DNA of 64,000 nt from Rheum nobile (taxonomy: Eukaryota > Streptophyta > Magnoliopsida > Caryophyllales > Polygonaceae): contig WOAB01000506.1 of assembly GCA_027886185.1 (NCBI GenBank), positions 3,348,001-3,412,000 on the forward strand. The letters run 5' to 3'. The notes under the pieces are model-generated. The model was not told the origin of the DNA, ran no database searches, and saw nothing but the letters and a program-made list of their open reading frames with translations. Both the position numbers and the translations under genes were made by a program. This document shows positions 46,135 through 57,139 of this stretch, in pieces; within the stretch, counting starts at the first letter, position 1, and every line of letters starts with the position of its first letter.

Positions 46135-46731
46135 TCAAGCTGGACTTGGGAGAGCAAGACCAAGCTTGCGAGAAAGAAAGTAATGCTGCTGAGCACCCAA
46201 CGCCTTAGTCAATACATCAACAAGTTGAAGGTGAGAACTAACATGGACAGTGGAGATAAAACCAGATTGGACAAGATCACGGATGTAATGGCAACCAATC
46301 TGAAGGTGTTTAGTGCGTTCATGGAACACCGGATTAGCCGCCAATTGCTGCACATCAGTGTTTTCACAATGCAACGAAATAGGCAAAGGAATGGACACTG
46401 TAAAATCTTGCAACAAGCCTTCGAGCCAAACAAGTTCACTGGCAGTTTGTGACATGTTGCGGTATTCACTTTCAGCCGAGGATTTGGACACCGTTTTCTA
46501 CTTCTTTGTCTTCTAAGAGACCAAGGAGTTTCCCAGGAAAATGCAATAGTCAGTAAGTGATTGGCAAGTGAATGCACAACTACCCCAATCCGCATCAGAA
46601 TAAGCACGTAAAGATAGATCAGGGGAGCAAGGATGAAACAAGGAGCAATTAACAGTTCCTTTGAGATAGCGCAAGAGATGTAAAGCAACCTGCATATGAG
46701 GAATACGTGGGGAGGCTAAGAACTGGCTCAA
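46135..46731 (-). pseudogene. Copia RNase H
   Basis: AYSDADWGSCAFTCQSLTDY and MSKSSAESEYRNMSQTASEL are the two signature blocks, now in different frames (frameshift near 46515). It ends SRKLGLALPSPA just before the PPT. RNase H would degrade the RNA template. Confidence 0.9.
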
Positions 46732-46734
46732 TTG

Positions 46735-48120
46735 CTAAACACTATAAGAAATGTCAGGACGCGACAGTGTCAAGTAGAGAAGGCGGCCAATCAACCAGTG
46801 ATATGACTGAGGATTTGAAATAGCTTCCCCAACATTAGGTTGAAGATGTAAGTTGCACTGCATAGGAAAAGGAGAAACTTTGCACTCCAATAATCCAACT
46901 TTTGTCAAAAGGTCAAGAATATACTTGCGTTGGTTAAGGCAAATGCCTTCTGAAGTCCTGGCTATTTCCAAACCAATAAAGTATCGTGCAAAACCCAAGT
47001 CTTTGATAATAAAGGCACGATCCAAAATAGCTTTAGTGGCCAAGATATCAACTGTGAGAAGGCCAGAGGACTGCTTAATGAAGAGCGAATAGTCTTGCTT
47101 TGACTGAGTAAAACCCAGTTGAAGCAACTGTTTTGTCAATTCAATATTCCATTGTCTGCTAGCCTGTTTCAAGCCATATAAAGAGCGTTTGAGACGACAC
47201 ACCTGACCAGGCAAGGCTTTGGAATAGCCCAATGGAGGGATCATGTACACTTCTTCATCAAGATAGCCATGGAGAAATGCGTTGTTGATGTCCAATTGAT
47301 GCAGATTCCAGGAACAAGCAGCAGCTAAAGCAAGAAGCACCCGAACTGTGGTGAATTTAGCTACTGGAGAAAAGGTGTGCTTGTAATCTTTGTTTTTGAC
47401 TTGATTGTAGCCTTTAGCTACTAATCGGGCCTTGAACCATTCCACCTGACCATTGGGTTTAAACTTCACCTTGTAAACCCACTTGGAACCAATAGCTCGA
47501 TGTCCTGGAGGCAAGGATGTTACTTCCCAGGTATGATTTAATTCGAGAGCTGTAAGTTCAACATCCATAGCAGAAACCCATGCGGGATCAAGCTTGGCTT
47601 TAGCATAAGAGGATGGCTCAGGGACAGAAAAAACATTGAAAAGAGATTGAACGTATTCTGCAGAATAATCATGGAAGTCTTGAAGAGAGACAACATGAAA
47701 AGCCTGAGAGAAGGAATCATCAGAAGCCATAGCACGAGAGGGGAGATGCCCAAGAACAAAATCATCCAGGAGAGGAGGAATTTTGGTTGGTCGAGAAGAC
47801 TTGCGAGGCTGTGGTGCAACAAGAGCTTCAATAGGAATAGAAGCAGGAGAAGCAACAGGGGATGTAGTGGAAGAAAGATGAGAATAATTAGGAATGATGG
47901 ATGGAAGAGGAGATGTAATAGGGAGAGAATAAGATGAGATAGTGGCAGGTGAAGTAATAGTAGGTGAAGGTGTAGGAATGGAATCACCTGAGATAAATGG
48001 CAAAGCAAGAGAGTCACAAACTTCACCTGTGACTAATGGAAGAGGAGGTGAAGAGGATAAAGAAGGCAGAGGAGTGGAGGATTGTGTATGAAAGGGGAAG
48101 CAATCCTCACAAAAAACCAC
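46735..48120 (-). pseudogene. Copia reverse transcriptase, active site deleted
   Basis: A 461-codon open frame has RVT_2 blocks: HTWEVTSLPPGHRAIGSKWV, FKARLVAKGYNQ, LDINNAFLHGYLDEEVYM and RSLYGLKQASRQWN. Where YVDD is expected the frame reads GLLTVDILATKAILDRAF; the second Asp and about a dozen following residues are lost in frame. The ORF therefore looks open but cannot encode an active polymerase. Confidence 0.9.
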
Positions 48121-48174
48121 ATGTCTAGCAACGGAAACTTTCTTGGTAAGAAGATCATAAACTTTGTAGGCCTT

Positions 48175-49250
48175 CTAGCCTGAAGGATAGCCGAGGAAGA
48201 TGCACTTTCGAGCAGTGGCATCAAGCTTTGACCTCTGTGACTTAGGGGATAAAAAATAACAAAGACAACCAAATACCTTCAAGAAGTCATAGTCAGATGC
48301 CTTTCCATGTAGAGAGAAATAAGGAGTCTCCCATTGTCTGACAGAGGAAGGCAACAAATTAATCAAATAGGTAGCAGCCAAGACACAGTCACCCCAAAAC
48401 ATAGGTGGCAAAGCAGCTTGCAGCTTCAAAGCACGAGCAATTTCAATCAAGTGTTGATGCTTGCGCTCCACCTGCCCATTTTGCTCAGGAACATGAGGAG
48501 CAGATTGATGATGAATTATACCCTTACTGAGCAAAAGATCAGTGATAGCTTTCTGCACAAACTCAGTCCCATTATCAAATCGAATCATCTTCACCTTGAC
48601 CCCAAATTGGGTTTCTACATAACTCAAAAAGTGAACAATGGACATGTAAACTTGTTTCGTATTATTAAGAAGGAATGTCCGAGTAGCACGGGAATGATCA
48701 TCCACTATGGTCAAGAAATACCTGGCCCCCATCATAAGTACGAGTCTTGTATGGACCCTAAAGATCCAAATGCAGAAGCTCAAAATTACTGGAAGCCAAA
48801 GAAACACTCCGAGAAAATGGAAGTTTATGATGCTTAGCAAGCAAACAAATGTCACAATCATAGTGATTCAAACTAGAGCAGTCAAAATAAGACATATGTT
48901 TCATCTTTGACAAAGAAACGTGACCCAGTCGGGCATGAAGTAAATCCAGTTTACCAGCCTTATTACAAACAGTAGTCATGATGGATGAAGAAACATCATC
49001 ACTGTTGATAACATTGAATCCATTAGCAAAATTCTTGGATGCAACAGTAGAATGACACTTGTATAAGCCACCTTCCCTTTTTCCAGTGGCCATAACCTTC
49101 TTAGTTGTAAGGTCCTGTAAGGTGCACCCAGCATCCCTAAATACAAACACATGAGACTCATCAGTGAGCAGTCGATGAACAGAAACCTTGCACTTTGCAG
49201 CTTCATTAGTAATTCCTTTCCCTTTCATCATCTTGAGCATCTCCTGAAAC
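48175..49250 (-). pseudogene. Copia pre-integrase and integrase
   Basis: An H-H-C-C zinc site (LLHARLGHVSLSK, CDICLLAKHHKLPF, near 48950-48820) is followed after a frameshift near 48760 by the catalytic core (FLTIVDDHSRATRTFLL, RFDNGTEFV, PEQNGQVERKHQHL) and a C-terminal FGCLCYFLSPKSQRSKLDA segment ending at a stop at 48175. Upstream, no protease D-T/S-G-A motif lies between the gag knuckle and the pre-integrase domain. Confidence 0.88.
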
Positions 49251-49259
49251 ACAGCATTG

Positions 49260-50565
49260 ACTAATGTATTGTCATGTTTGCTCCCAGAACAATCTATGTC
49301 CTCCATCTCAAGAGGATCACCATACTGTCCATTACCACTATCTTGTACAATAGCCATGAGTTTACCACTAGCAGGTGCCTTAGGTCCTTTCCACCAGTCA
49401 GGATACCCGACAAGTTTGAAACATGTCTCTTTAACATGTCCATTCTCCTGACAAAAATCACACTTTCTGTCAAGCTTCATTCTCTTGTAATCCCTGTTAT
49501 AGCCTTGTCGACCACCATTGTTGTTGTTAGCTACATTCTGAGTAGAAGTTTGTCCAAAACTTCTTTGTTGAGACTGATATTGTCCTTCTGACCTGTTCAC
49601 TGCCAAATCATCATGACTATGAGACATTCCCCCAGTAATCTCTTTCTGGCGCTCAATCTGTATAACCATATGAAAAGCCTTGTTCAAAGGTGGAAAAGGA
49701 TCAGTTGACAATATAGTGCTTCGCACATTCTCATAGGCATCAGACAAGCCATCAAGAATTGCAAGACTTTAGCATTGGACTCACGATCCACAACTTTCTT
49801 GAGTAAAGCACAAGAACATCGTGTATAGGCTCCACAGTTATAACCTGGAATTGGATCAATTGTTTGTAACTCATCCCAGAACTTCTTCAATTTAGCATAA
49901 TACGCAGCAACTGTAAGATTTTCTTGCCTAGTATTGCAAATCTCCCTTCGCAATTGATAAATCAAAGGTGCATCAGATTCTGCAAACCTTTCAACAATTT
50001 CGCACCATAATTCCTCTACAGTATTAGCATATAAGAAAGTCTGTGAAATATCATCTGTAATCGAGTTGATGATCCAACTCATCACCATGTTATCACATCT
50101 TTCCCAATCCTCATACTCTTCCGAATCAGTTTATGGTTTCTCGATCAATCCATTAATGAAACCTAGCTTTTTCTTTGAGCCAAAAGCCAATTTCACGCTA
50201 CGACTCCAGCTAGCAAAATTGGAACCATTGAAACGTGCAGACACAAGCTGCATTCCTGGATGATCAGAATTTGACAATGTAAAGGGATCAAATCGATTAC
50301 TTGTAGCTCCAAGTCCATATCGAGCTCTCTACAAATCACGATTTCTGTCGCGACCTAAAATAGCCTCATCTCGCCTTCTTCGATCACGATCTCTGTCGCG
50401 ATTCAACAGATCTGCATCTTCTTGTGCTCGCCGATCACGATCTCTACCTCAATCAAACAAATCATGTACTATGTCTTCTTCATCTCGTCCTCTTCGAGGA
50501 TTTCGATCCCAATCATGATCGCGATCACGGTCTCCTCCAGTCGCTGACAATCTGGCATCCTCCAT
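49260..50565 (-). pseudogene. Copia gag
   Basis: The ATG is at 50565 (MEDARLSATGGDRDRD). An unusual Arg/Asp-rich N-terminal tract (repeats of DRDRDRR) precedes the UBN2-type gag core (FNGSNFASWSRSV, IINSITDDISQTFLY, YYAKLKKFWDEL) and a CX2CX4HX4C knuckle (CDFCQENGHVKETC, near 49470). Several stops and frame changes. Confidence 0.85.
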
Positions 50566-50611
50566 ATCAAAAAACAATCGAAAACAAAGGAATCAATCGA
50601 GGTAGGATCGA

Positions 50612-50629
50612 CCTACAACTCTGATATCA
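50612..50629 (-). other. Copia primer binding site
   Basis: TGATATCAGAGTTG on the minus strand, complementary to the initiator Met-tRNA 3' end with a G-to-A change at the third base. Confidence 0.85.
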
Positions 50630-50631
50630 TG

Positions 50632-50905
50632 TGAAGACTCTAGATCCAATTCTAGAGTCAAGCAAGAACACAAAGCGAAGAACAATCAAGGAAGAAACAA
50701 AGATGAAAACGAGAGAATCATCTTTCTCATTAAACTAGAAAAGAGTTTACAAAAGCTTACCAAAACCTACTACTGACGGCCTATATATACATCTACAACT
50801 AGTCTAACAAACACTAACTGACTGCCAGAGTCACAACAGTGTCAACAGACTCCTAACCACCTAAGGTGCCACATCAGCAGCTAACTTAACCATCACATTC
50901 CCATA
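50632..50905 (-). repeat. Copia 5' LTR (274 bp)
   Basis: Starts TATGGGAATG (TG changed to TA) and ends GAGTCTTCA on the minus strand. It carries a 7-bp insertion (GTGTCAACAG context) absent from the 3' LTR. Confidence 0.92.
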
Positions 50906-50910
50906 GATCG

Positions 50911-51497
50911 AACCCCCACTTTTCTCACTCTCCAATTCCAGCAAAAGGTGGTACGCGGAACGGATAGTAAAGAATTCGTTCTTTGTATGAAACCAAACCA
51001 GCTCATCCGAAATCGATGGGTCCACAAGACGAAGATTAAGAATGATCTCAACATCACACAGATTGAATGTGTGTCGGATAAGGTTCTCCCTCCACATACC
51101 ACTCGACCAATCGATGAGGTCCAGAACACGCAAGTTTGGGTTGCCAACATTAGAAGGTGTAGTGACCCGAAAACTATTGGGCCGAGGTATCCATTTATCA
51201 CTCCAGGCATTGATCGAGGCGCCATTACCAACACACCATAACAATCCCCAATCCAAAGCTTCACATCCCCATAGCAAGCTGTTCCAAGTGAAGCTAGAGT
51301 TATTGTCGATCAGAGCCTCTAGGAAAGATGAGTTTAGGTAATACTTAGCTAAGCTTGATATAACCTTGCAATTAGAGAATGGGGGTCCTGCAGGAGGCGC
51401 CACCCTTGGCGAGCCAACGGTGCTTGGTTGAAATTCACCATATCTCGGAAGCCTAATCCATCCAAACTCCTAGGGCGACACATGCGTTTCCAATTCA
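50911..51497 (-). pseudogene. LINE RT thumb/zf-RVT, middle part
   Basis: MNWKRMCRPRSLDGLGFRDM, ARQGWRLLQDPHSLIARLYQ, then WGLLWCVGNGASINAWSDKW and WFHTKNEFFTIRSAYHLLLE. It continues across the copia element into 45854. One frameshift near 51350. Confidence 0.85.
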
Positions 51498-51630
51498 TAG
51501 GCCCATCCATCAACATGTTCAAAAAGGGCAATTGAACGGGCCCCCAAAATCATGGGACCCCGTATAAAATTTTAAGAGTTGATTTCATAGCTTAGAATTG
51601 GGCTTATCGCAGTTGGCCACGATTACTTTT

Positions 51631-51680
51631 CGGCGCATAGGCATTTTTTCCTTTCAGCGTATAGGGCCCAGACGTTACGC
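51631..51680 (+). repeat. MULE left terminal inverted repeat
   Basis: Matches the right end at 62320-62369 in inverted orientation at about 34 of 48 positions by hand alignment. Confidence 0.6.
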
Positions 51681-52146
51681 GTGGAGTGTCTCACCACGTA
51701 ACATTTGGAAGCATACCATTTCAGCGTCTCATGCGTTACGGGTTGAGCTCTAACACACGTTACGTGTGGGTATATATCACACGTAACGTATGGTATTTTA
51801 GTGTATTATAATGTTGTGGTATGTGTATATGTGTATTTATTTGTGGTTCAATGTTAAAATAATGATTTATGTATATTTGTAGTATTTATTTGTTGTTCAA
51901 TGTTGAATTATTGATTATTTTACATATATGTTGTGTATGAATGTTGTATCATATTATTGTGTATTTTTAGTATTTATTTGATTATCTAGAATTAATAAAA
52001 GAAATACCCCAAAAGAATCAACATAGAAGACGAAATAGAATTGTTCATTACGCTGGATGACTACAACCACATTTAGCTCACAATAAAAGAAATAATACAT
52101 GTTCTTCATAAACTAAGAAACCCTAACACAAAATAAATGACATCGT

Positions 52147-52654
52147 CTAGTTGCGTTTGAAGAAATTAGGATAGTCTCTGGTAAAAGTTCGCTTCCTATC
52201 ATGTCTCTGCTTTGATAAAATTGCTTGCTCCCTACAAAGGTTGATAGTACGTAAACAACATTACACAAAAGATACGACATCAAGGCAGTATACGATGTAC
52301 ATCATTATATAGATTGAGGTTATACCTATGCATCTTATCCGCATCTTGTAAAAGTTCTTGATTCTGCTTAACAAGATCTTGATTTTGCTTAACAAGATCT
52401 TGATTTTCTTTAACAAGATCTTGTTTTTCCCGCCATTGTTGTCGAATAACCGCGTGTGCCTTGTCCTCGTACGTAGAATCAATATATTTCCTGTATAAAC
52501 ACCCCAGTCTTGGGCATCCCCAATACCTCCTTCCGTAGTTCCACTGCAAATCCCAAGTACGGACAATTGTTTTCAAATTACACTCGCATTGTGGAGCACT
52601 TATTTGCTGATGGTGCCTATTTGGGTTTGTTGATGATTCGGATGAAGATGCCAT
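52147..52654 (-). CDS. GRF zinc-finger coiled-coil protein (MULE passenger)
   Basis: Two exons, 52654-52326 and 52231-52147, with GT-AG ends join in frame to give 137 aa without a stop. Residues 22-55 form a GRF-type zinc finger (C23, C25, C47, C52; NYGRRYWGCPRLGC carries the G-R-R signature). Residues 65-110 form a coiled coil of nearly exact 7-residue repeats (QDLVKQN four times), made by a 21-bp DNA repeat. A basic tail (SKQRHDRKRTF) follows. GRF fingers bind single-stranded nucleic acid in other proteins; the role here is unknown. It is the only passenger with no in-frame stop. Confidence 0.78.
52352..52435 (-). repeat. 21-bp tandem repeats encoding QDLVKQN
   Basis: Four units start at 52352, 52373, 52394 and 52415 (AAGATCTTGATTTTGCTTAAC type). 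Period 21 equals one heptad, so unit gain or loss keeps the coiled coil in register. Confidence 0.88.
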
Positions 52655-52716
52655 TATTTGTTGTAGTGCTTGATTTCCTACAAATCCATTAATATGAAAA
52701 GGCCAATTAGGGTTAC

Positions 52717-52920
52717 TAAATCGAAAGAAACTGGAAGAAGAAGCTTACCCACAAATGAATCTTCAAGTCCCGCTTGTGTTGGACTTGTTGTAGTGAACAA
52801 ACAACCCTAATGCCTCTTAAATCGAAAGAAACTGGAAGAAGATGCTTACCCACAAATGAATCTTCAAAACCCGCTTGTGTTGGACTTGTTGTAGTGAACA
52901 AACAACCCTAATGCCTCTTA
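52717..52920 (-). repeat. ~100-bp tandem duplication upstream of the GRF gene
   Basis: Two near-identical copies (about 52717-52815 and 52816-52920) contain AAATCGAAAGAAACTGGAAG and end near CAACCCTAATGCCTCTT. On the minus strand each copy includes a possible leader donor (GTGGGTAAGC). Confidence 0.85.
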
Positions 52921-53077
52921 TATAGTGAAAAGGAATGTGTTTGACAACTAATATACAGCAGTATACAACTGTAGTATATAATGACCTCAACCACTAGCAT
53001 TAATGACCTCAACCACTATCATTAAAAACTTTTGAACAACCCTCAACAACTAGCATTGAATGACAATTTTGAACAAC

Positions 53078-53195
53078 CCTAAACCTAAACCCTAACCCTA
53101 AACCCTAACCCTAAACCTAAACCCTAAAGTCAACCTAACAAATCCACCAAACCCTAAACTTAAACCCCCTTCTAACCTAAACCCTAACCCTACCC
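53078..53195 (+). repeat. Interstitial telomere-type repeats
   Basis: Mixed CCCTAAA, CCCTAA and CCTAAA units from 53078 to about 53130, with scattered units to 53195. They lie inside the MULE just before the transposase promoter. The irregular units show this is not a telomere end. Confidence 0.85.
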
Positions 53196-53204
53196 TACAA
53201 ACCC

Positions 53205-53860
53205 TCGAACCAGACGTTATGTGAGGAACAGTGTTCCACGTTACGTCTCCATGTAACACAGACGTAATGTGGAGAGAGGTATGCCGCGTTACGTGTGGAC
53301 TTGTCTGTGGCGAAACGCATTGAATTAACTGTCTTGTCCCCACCTAACGGTATTAATGGTCCCAGCTTCTTCTTCAATATAACGATCAACTTTGAGCTTT
53401 AAACCCATTTCCAACACTTACAAAAAATTGTTTTACACTCTAAATTTTTGAAAAAGAAATGGACAATACCAACAACAATGAGTATTGGTGCAACAATGGA
53501 GAAGATATCCCACTTTGGAATGAGGTAATTTCTATTCTTTAACCATAAAGTGCTCTTTTTTCTTGTTATGAACTTGTTGTTTTAAGTTTTGAGTTTGATG
53601 ATTTAGGGTTTAGGAGCTTTTAATATTTAATTTTTAGGGTTTAGTGTAGGCTCTTATTTGTTGTTTAAAGTTAAAGATCTGATTTTGTTTAGGAGATAGA
53701 AACAAATATTGTGCAAACGTTGTTGTTTAGGGCTTAGGGCAGCGAAATCGCTGTTACATTGAAGAACAGTTCCACACGTTACGTGGAAATATGGTTTTCA
53801 CATAACGCGTGGAGCGCTTTGACACGTAACGTGTGCATTAGCGCCAGTCGTAACGTATGA
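53205..53860 (+). promoter_or_regulatory. CGTTACGTG motif cluster before and inside the transposase 5' region
   Basis: ACGTTATGTG (53214), CACGTTACGTC (53238), CGTTACGTGTGG (53287), CACGTTACGTGG (53776), ATAACGCGTGG (53802), CACGTAACGTGTG (53822) and CGTAACGTATG (53849) surround the first exon. The same motif marks both element ends, so it may be a transposase binding site. Confidence 0.5.
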
Positions 53861-56800
53861 AGCTAATACTGGTTGTGGGTTTAATCTGTAAAATGGCACG
53901 GTTTATCACAAACTGTTCCATTTTACAGAAAAATATAGATTTAGGTTTAGGGTTTATGCACTATTTGATTAGATGATTTAATGTGTATGCAGACGAACTA
54001 TGGTTTGTACGAGGGGTTAAATAATATCTCCCTCAATGACTGGAGCACTCCAGAGAAGACATTTCCGGTTTGGGAAACGCCGCAAAAGGTGCAGGTTTGG
54101 AACACACCTCAACCATATATTGATATACCATCTTATGATCTTGAGATATCATTTTCTCCAGAAGCATCTTCATCTTATGCTACCCCACAGTTTTGCTTTC
54201 CATCCCTACACACACAACCTCAGTTTAGTGTACCATCGGAGGAGGATGTTTACGTCTCTGTCGATTATTCAAGCTTCTTTACAACTGATAAAATCTGGGA
54301 GTCTAGAGAATAAGCTTTTTTGTGGGCGCGGGATATGGCTATGTGTAAACACTTCTGCATCAAAAAGTGGAGGAATAAACCCTTCACCCCAAAAGCCCTT
54401 GGGGGGACTTGGTTACCGTGTGATAGGCATGGACAAAACGTGCCTAAAGGAACTGACCAAGTGAGAGACATCACAAGGTCAAAGAAGTGTGGGTGTCCCT
54501 TCATGTTGAGGTTGAAAGAAGGGCCGAAGGGATTATGGAGGATCATTGTACAACATGGAACTCACAATCATGTCATAGCAGATTCATTGTATGGTAGTGC
54601 ATTAGCTGGGCGACCAACCGCTGAAGAGAAGGAAATTATTAAGGTGATGACGGTCAACCATTGCAAGCCGTAAAAGATTCATACTACAATTCATTCGTCT
54701 CCTGGAAATTTGACCAAGATGAAGCAAGTCTACAATATCATGCACGAGATACGAAAGAAGGGCATGGAAGGGAGAACAGTTGTGCAACAGTTCTTCTATG
54801 AGTGCAATGAGAAGGAATACTTCATGGAGTACAGATTCAACAAGGAGACCAACAAGATAACATATATCTTCTTCGCAAGCCAGGATCAGTTGTCGTTGCT
54901 GAAAGCATTTCCGTACATTGTGCTGCTGGACTCTACATATGCAACTAACTGGTTAGTAACATACATATATATTATACTCTTCATTTGTTCATGTCAAGGT
55001 TAGGGTGCCATCATATTATATATATGATTATGTGTGCAGCTATAATTTGCCCTTCCTTGAAATTGTCGGCATCACATCTGTTTGGAAAAACTACAATGTT
55101 GCCGGGGCATTTCTGGAGAAGGAGGACGAAGACAGTTACAAGTGGGCCATAGAGCAACTTGCAAAGATGTTTGGCAAGGTGCAACGGGCACCCACATGTT
55201 TGGTCACTGATCGGGAGAAGGCGTTGATGAACGCCTTAGAGAAGCAGTTTCCAGAAGCAAAATTCCTCCTATATAGGCGGCATGTGAGGAAAAATATTGA
55301 AGACTTTGGGAAGAAGGCCATGGACAAGTTTAGGGGCACAACGTTTTCCAACGACTGCATGAAACTCTTCAAGGAAACGACCATACAAGGGTACGAAGAA
55401 AAACTATGGAAGCTGAAGTGTGATTGGAAAAAATCTCCAAAATGTCTGTAGTACCTACAAAAAAACTGGTTGGACCCCTACAAGGAAAGAATCGTCTCCG
55501 TATGGACAGATACAGTGTTCACGCTCGGTACTACCACCACTAACAGGTATGTGCATCAACAATTTTTCTAAATTTAGCTAGTTATTTGAACTTAGTTAGA
55601 CCTTTACAGCAACATACTGATTTCAGATTCTTGATTGTAATACAGGGTTGAAGGGGCCCATTCTAGTCTGAAAAGCTTCTTCACAAGCAACGATGGCAAC
55701 CTTTGCACTGTGTTCGATCAATATCATACACGGTTATGCAGTCATATTGGTGAGATAAGGGGGGCATTCAATGAGAGCATTGGAAAGAGATATACGCTGC
55801 TAACGAAGGCATATCTTTTCTCCAAGCTGCACTTCAAGGTCTCTGCGGTTACACTAGCTCGTTTGATTGAGGAATACAGGAAAAGAGAAGCTCCATTATG
55901 GAGCACTATATGCAGATGCCAGATGAGGGTCAGAGATGGCTTGCCTTGCGTGCATGACATGGCGCAAAATGTGAGGAGCCAGACCCCAATTGAACCTAGC
56001 TCATTGCATCCGTTCTGGAGGCAACTGACATTGTCAGAAGTGAAGACAGCAGAACAGGAAGAAGTCTGCACACGCAACGTGAATAGATCTTTGCTTGACG
56101 AATTTGCCCGAAGCGTCTTCCCCACATTGCCAGTGGAGGTTCAACAAAGAGCAGTCTGCACACTTAGAAGTATAGCACATCCAGAGTAGACTACTCTGCA
56201 AGAGCCAGCCAAAGTCAGGCATAAGGGTCGGCCTCAAGGAGCTCTGAACTTTGCCACCAAAAGACAACCGTCATCATGGGAGCACACTGACCAACAGATG
56301 GACGGAACACCTCCGAAAAAGCAAAAAGGAAGACCACCGAAGAAGGGCCTACCCTTACCATGTGGTGCCATGTCATTGATCAAGAACCCGTGGCGCTATC
56401 AAACCCAGTTGCCCAAGTGTATGAGACCACACTTTGGAGGATGGTATGAGATATAGGGTGATGGAAACTGCGGGTACAGAGCAATTGCGCATGGTCTGGG
56501 TTTAGGGCAAGATCAGTGGGCTTTTGTTCGACGTACCATGATCGCTACGTTGAGACAAGAGTATGAGCTACTCGTACCACTTTGGGTGTCTACGATGACA
56601 CTTGAGGCAATGGAGGCGAAGCTTGCATGGTTTCCTTCGCCGAACAGGCTGGCCCCACCGGAGACGTGGTTGGACCTCCCGGATATGGGATGTTTGGTGG
56701 CAACGGCATTCACATGTGTGTTCGTTACCGTCGGTGGTGGTGCGGGCACGACATACCTGCCTATGAGAGGGAAGCCAAACGAAGCATCAATTGGCGAGAT

Positions 56801-57112
56801 TCTGAAGACGGTATGCATATGCCATGTCGAGAAAGAGAAACATTTTATTGTGGTACGTTAATACAATCCCATATGTTGATACTATCTCGTGTTAGCACTA
56901 ATGATGCATTGACTTTGATGTAGATTGGCCTGGAAGAAATTTCGCCCTTGCCTAGTATTTACACGGGGTGGATGTTTCATCATGACCAGTCTGCGGGTGA
57001 TTACATAGATGAAAGGATTATATCTCGGACGTGTGATTACGAAGCAGACAAGGCCGAAAAGAAGACAAGACGAAAGAAGAAGGTTGAAACGATCGATTTA
57101 TGTAATGAATGA
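53459..57112 (+). pseudogene. MULE transposase fused to an OTU cysteine-protease domain
   Basis: Five exons (53459-53524, 53993-54951, 55040-55546, 55646-56852, 56924-57112), all GT-AG, give 976 codons in one frame. Five in-frame stops (54311, 54671, 55449, 56187, 56454) interrupt it, with no frameshift. Order: acidic/aromatic N-terminus; FAR1/MULE-type zinc cluster near codons 130-215 (TRSKKCGCPFMLRL, HGTHNH); MULE core (LLDSTYATN with D335, VTDREKALMNAL with D399, NRVEGAHSSLK); SWIM finger C600-x-C602...C612-x-H614; AT-hook-like KGRPPKKG near 740; OTU domain from codon 782 (GDGNCGYRAIAHGL, later KEKHFIV with the expected His); lysine-rich tail. OTU proteases cleave ubiquitin-like proteins. 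The core would cut and join DNA. Confidence 0.85.
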
Positions 57113-57139
57113 TATGTATGAATTATGTAATGAAACGAT

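Larger units (their letters stand above)
45860..50905 (-). mobile_element. Ty1/copia element with partial protease and RT deletions
   Basis: LTRs at 45860-46126 and 50632-50905 are flanked by the perfect target duplication GATCG (45855-45859 and 50906-50910). The PBS is TGATATCAGAGTTG and the PPT is GAGGGGGG. Domain order gag, integrase, RT, RNase H is the copia order. The LTRs are very alike (few substitutions plus a 7-bp indel), so insertion is young relative to the LINE. In-frame losses remove the protease core and the RT active site. Confidence 0.95.

Noticed and set aside
53078..53195. A chromosome end
   Set aside because: Units are irregular, few, and surrounded by MULE sequence.
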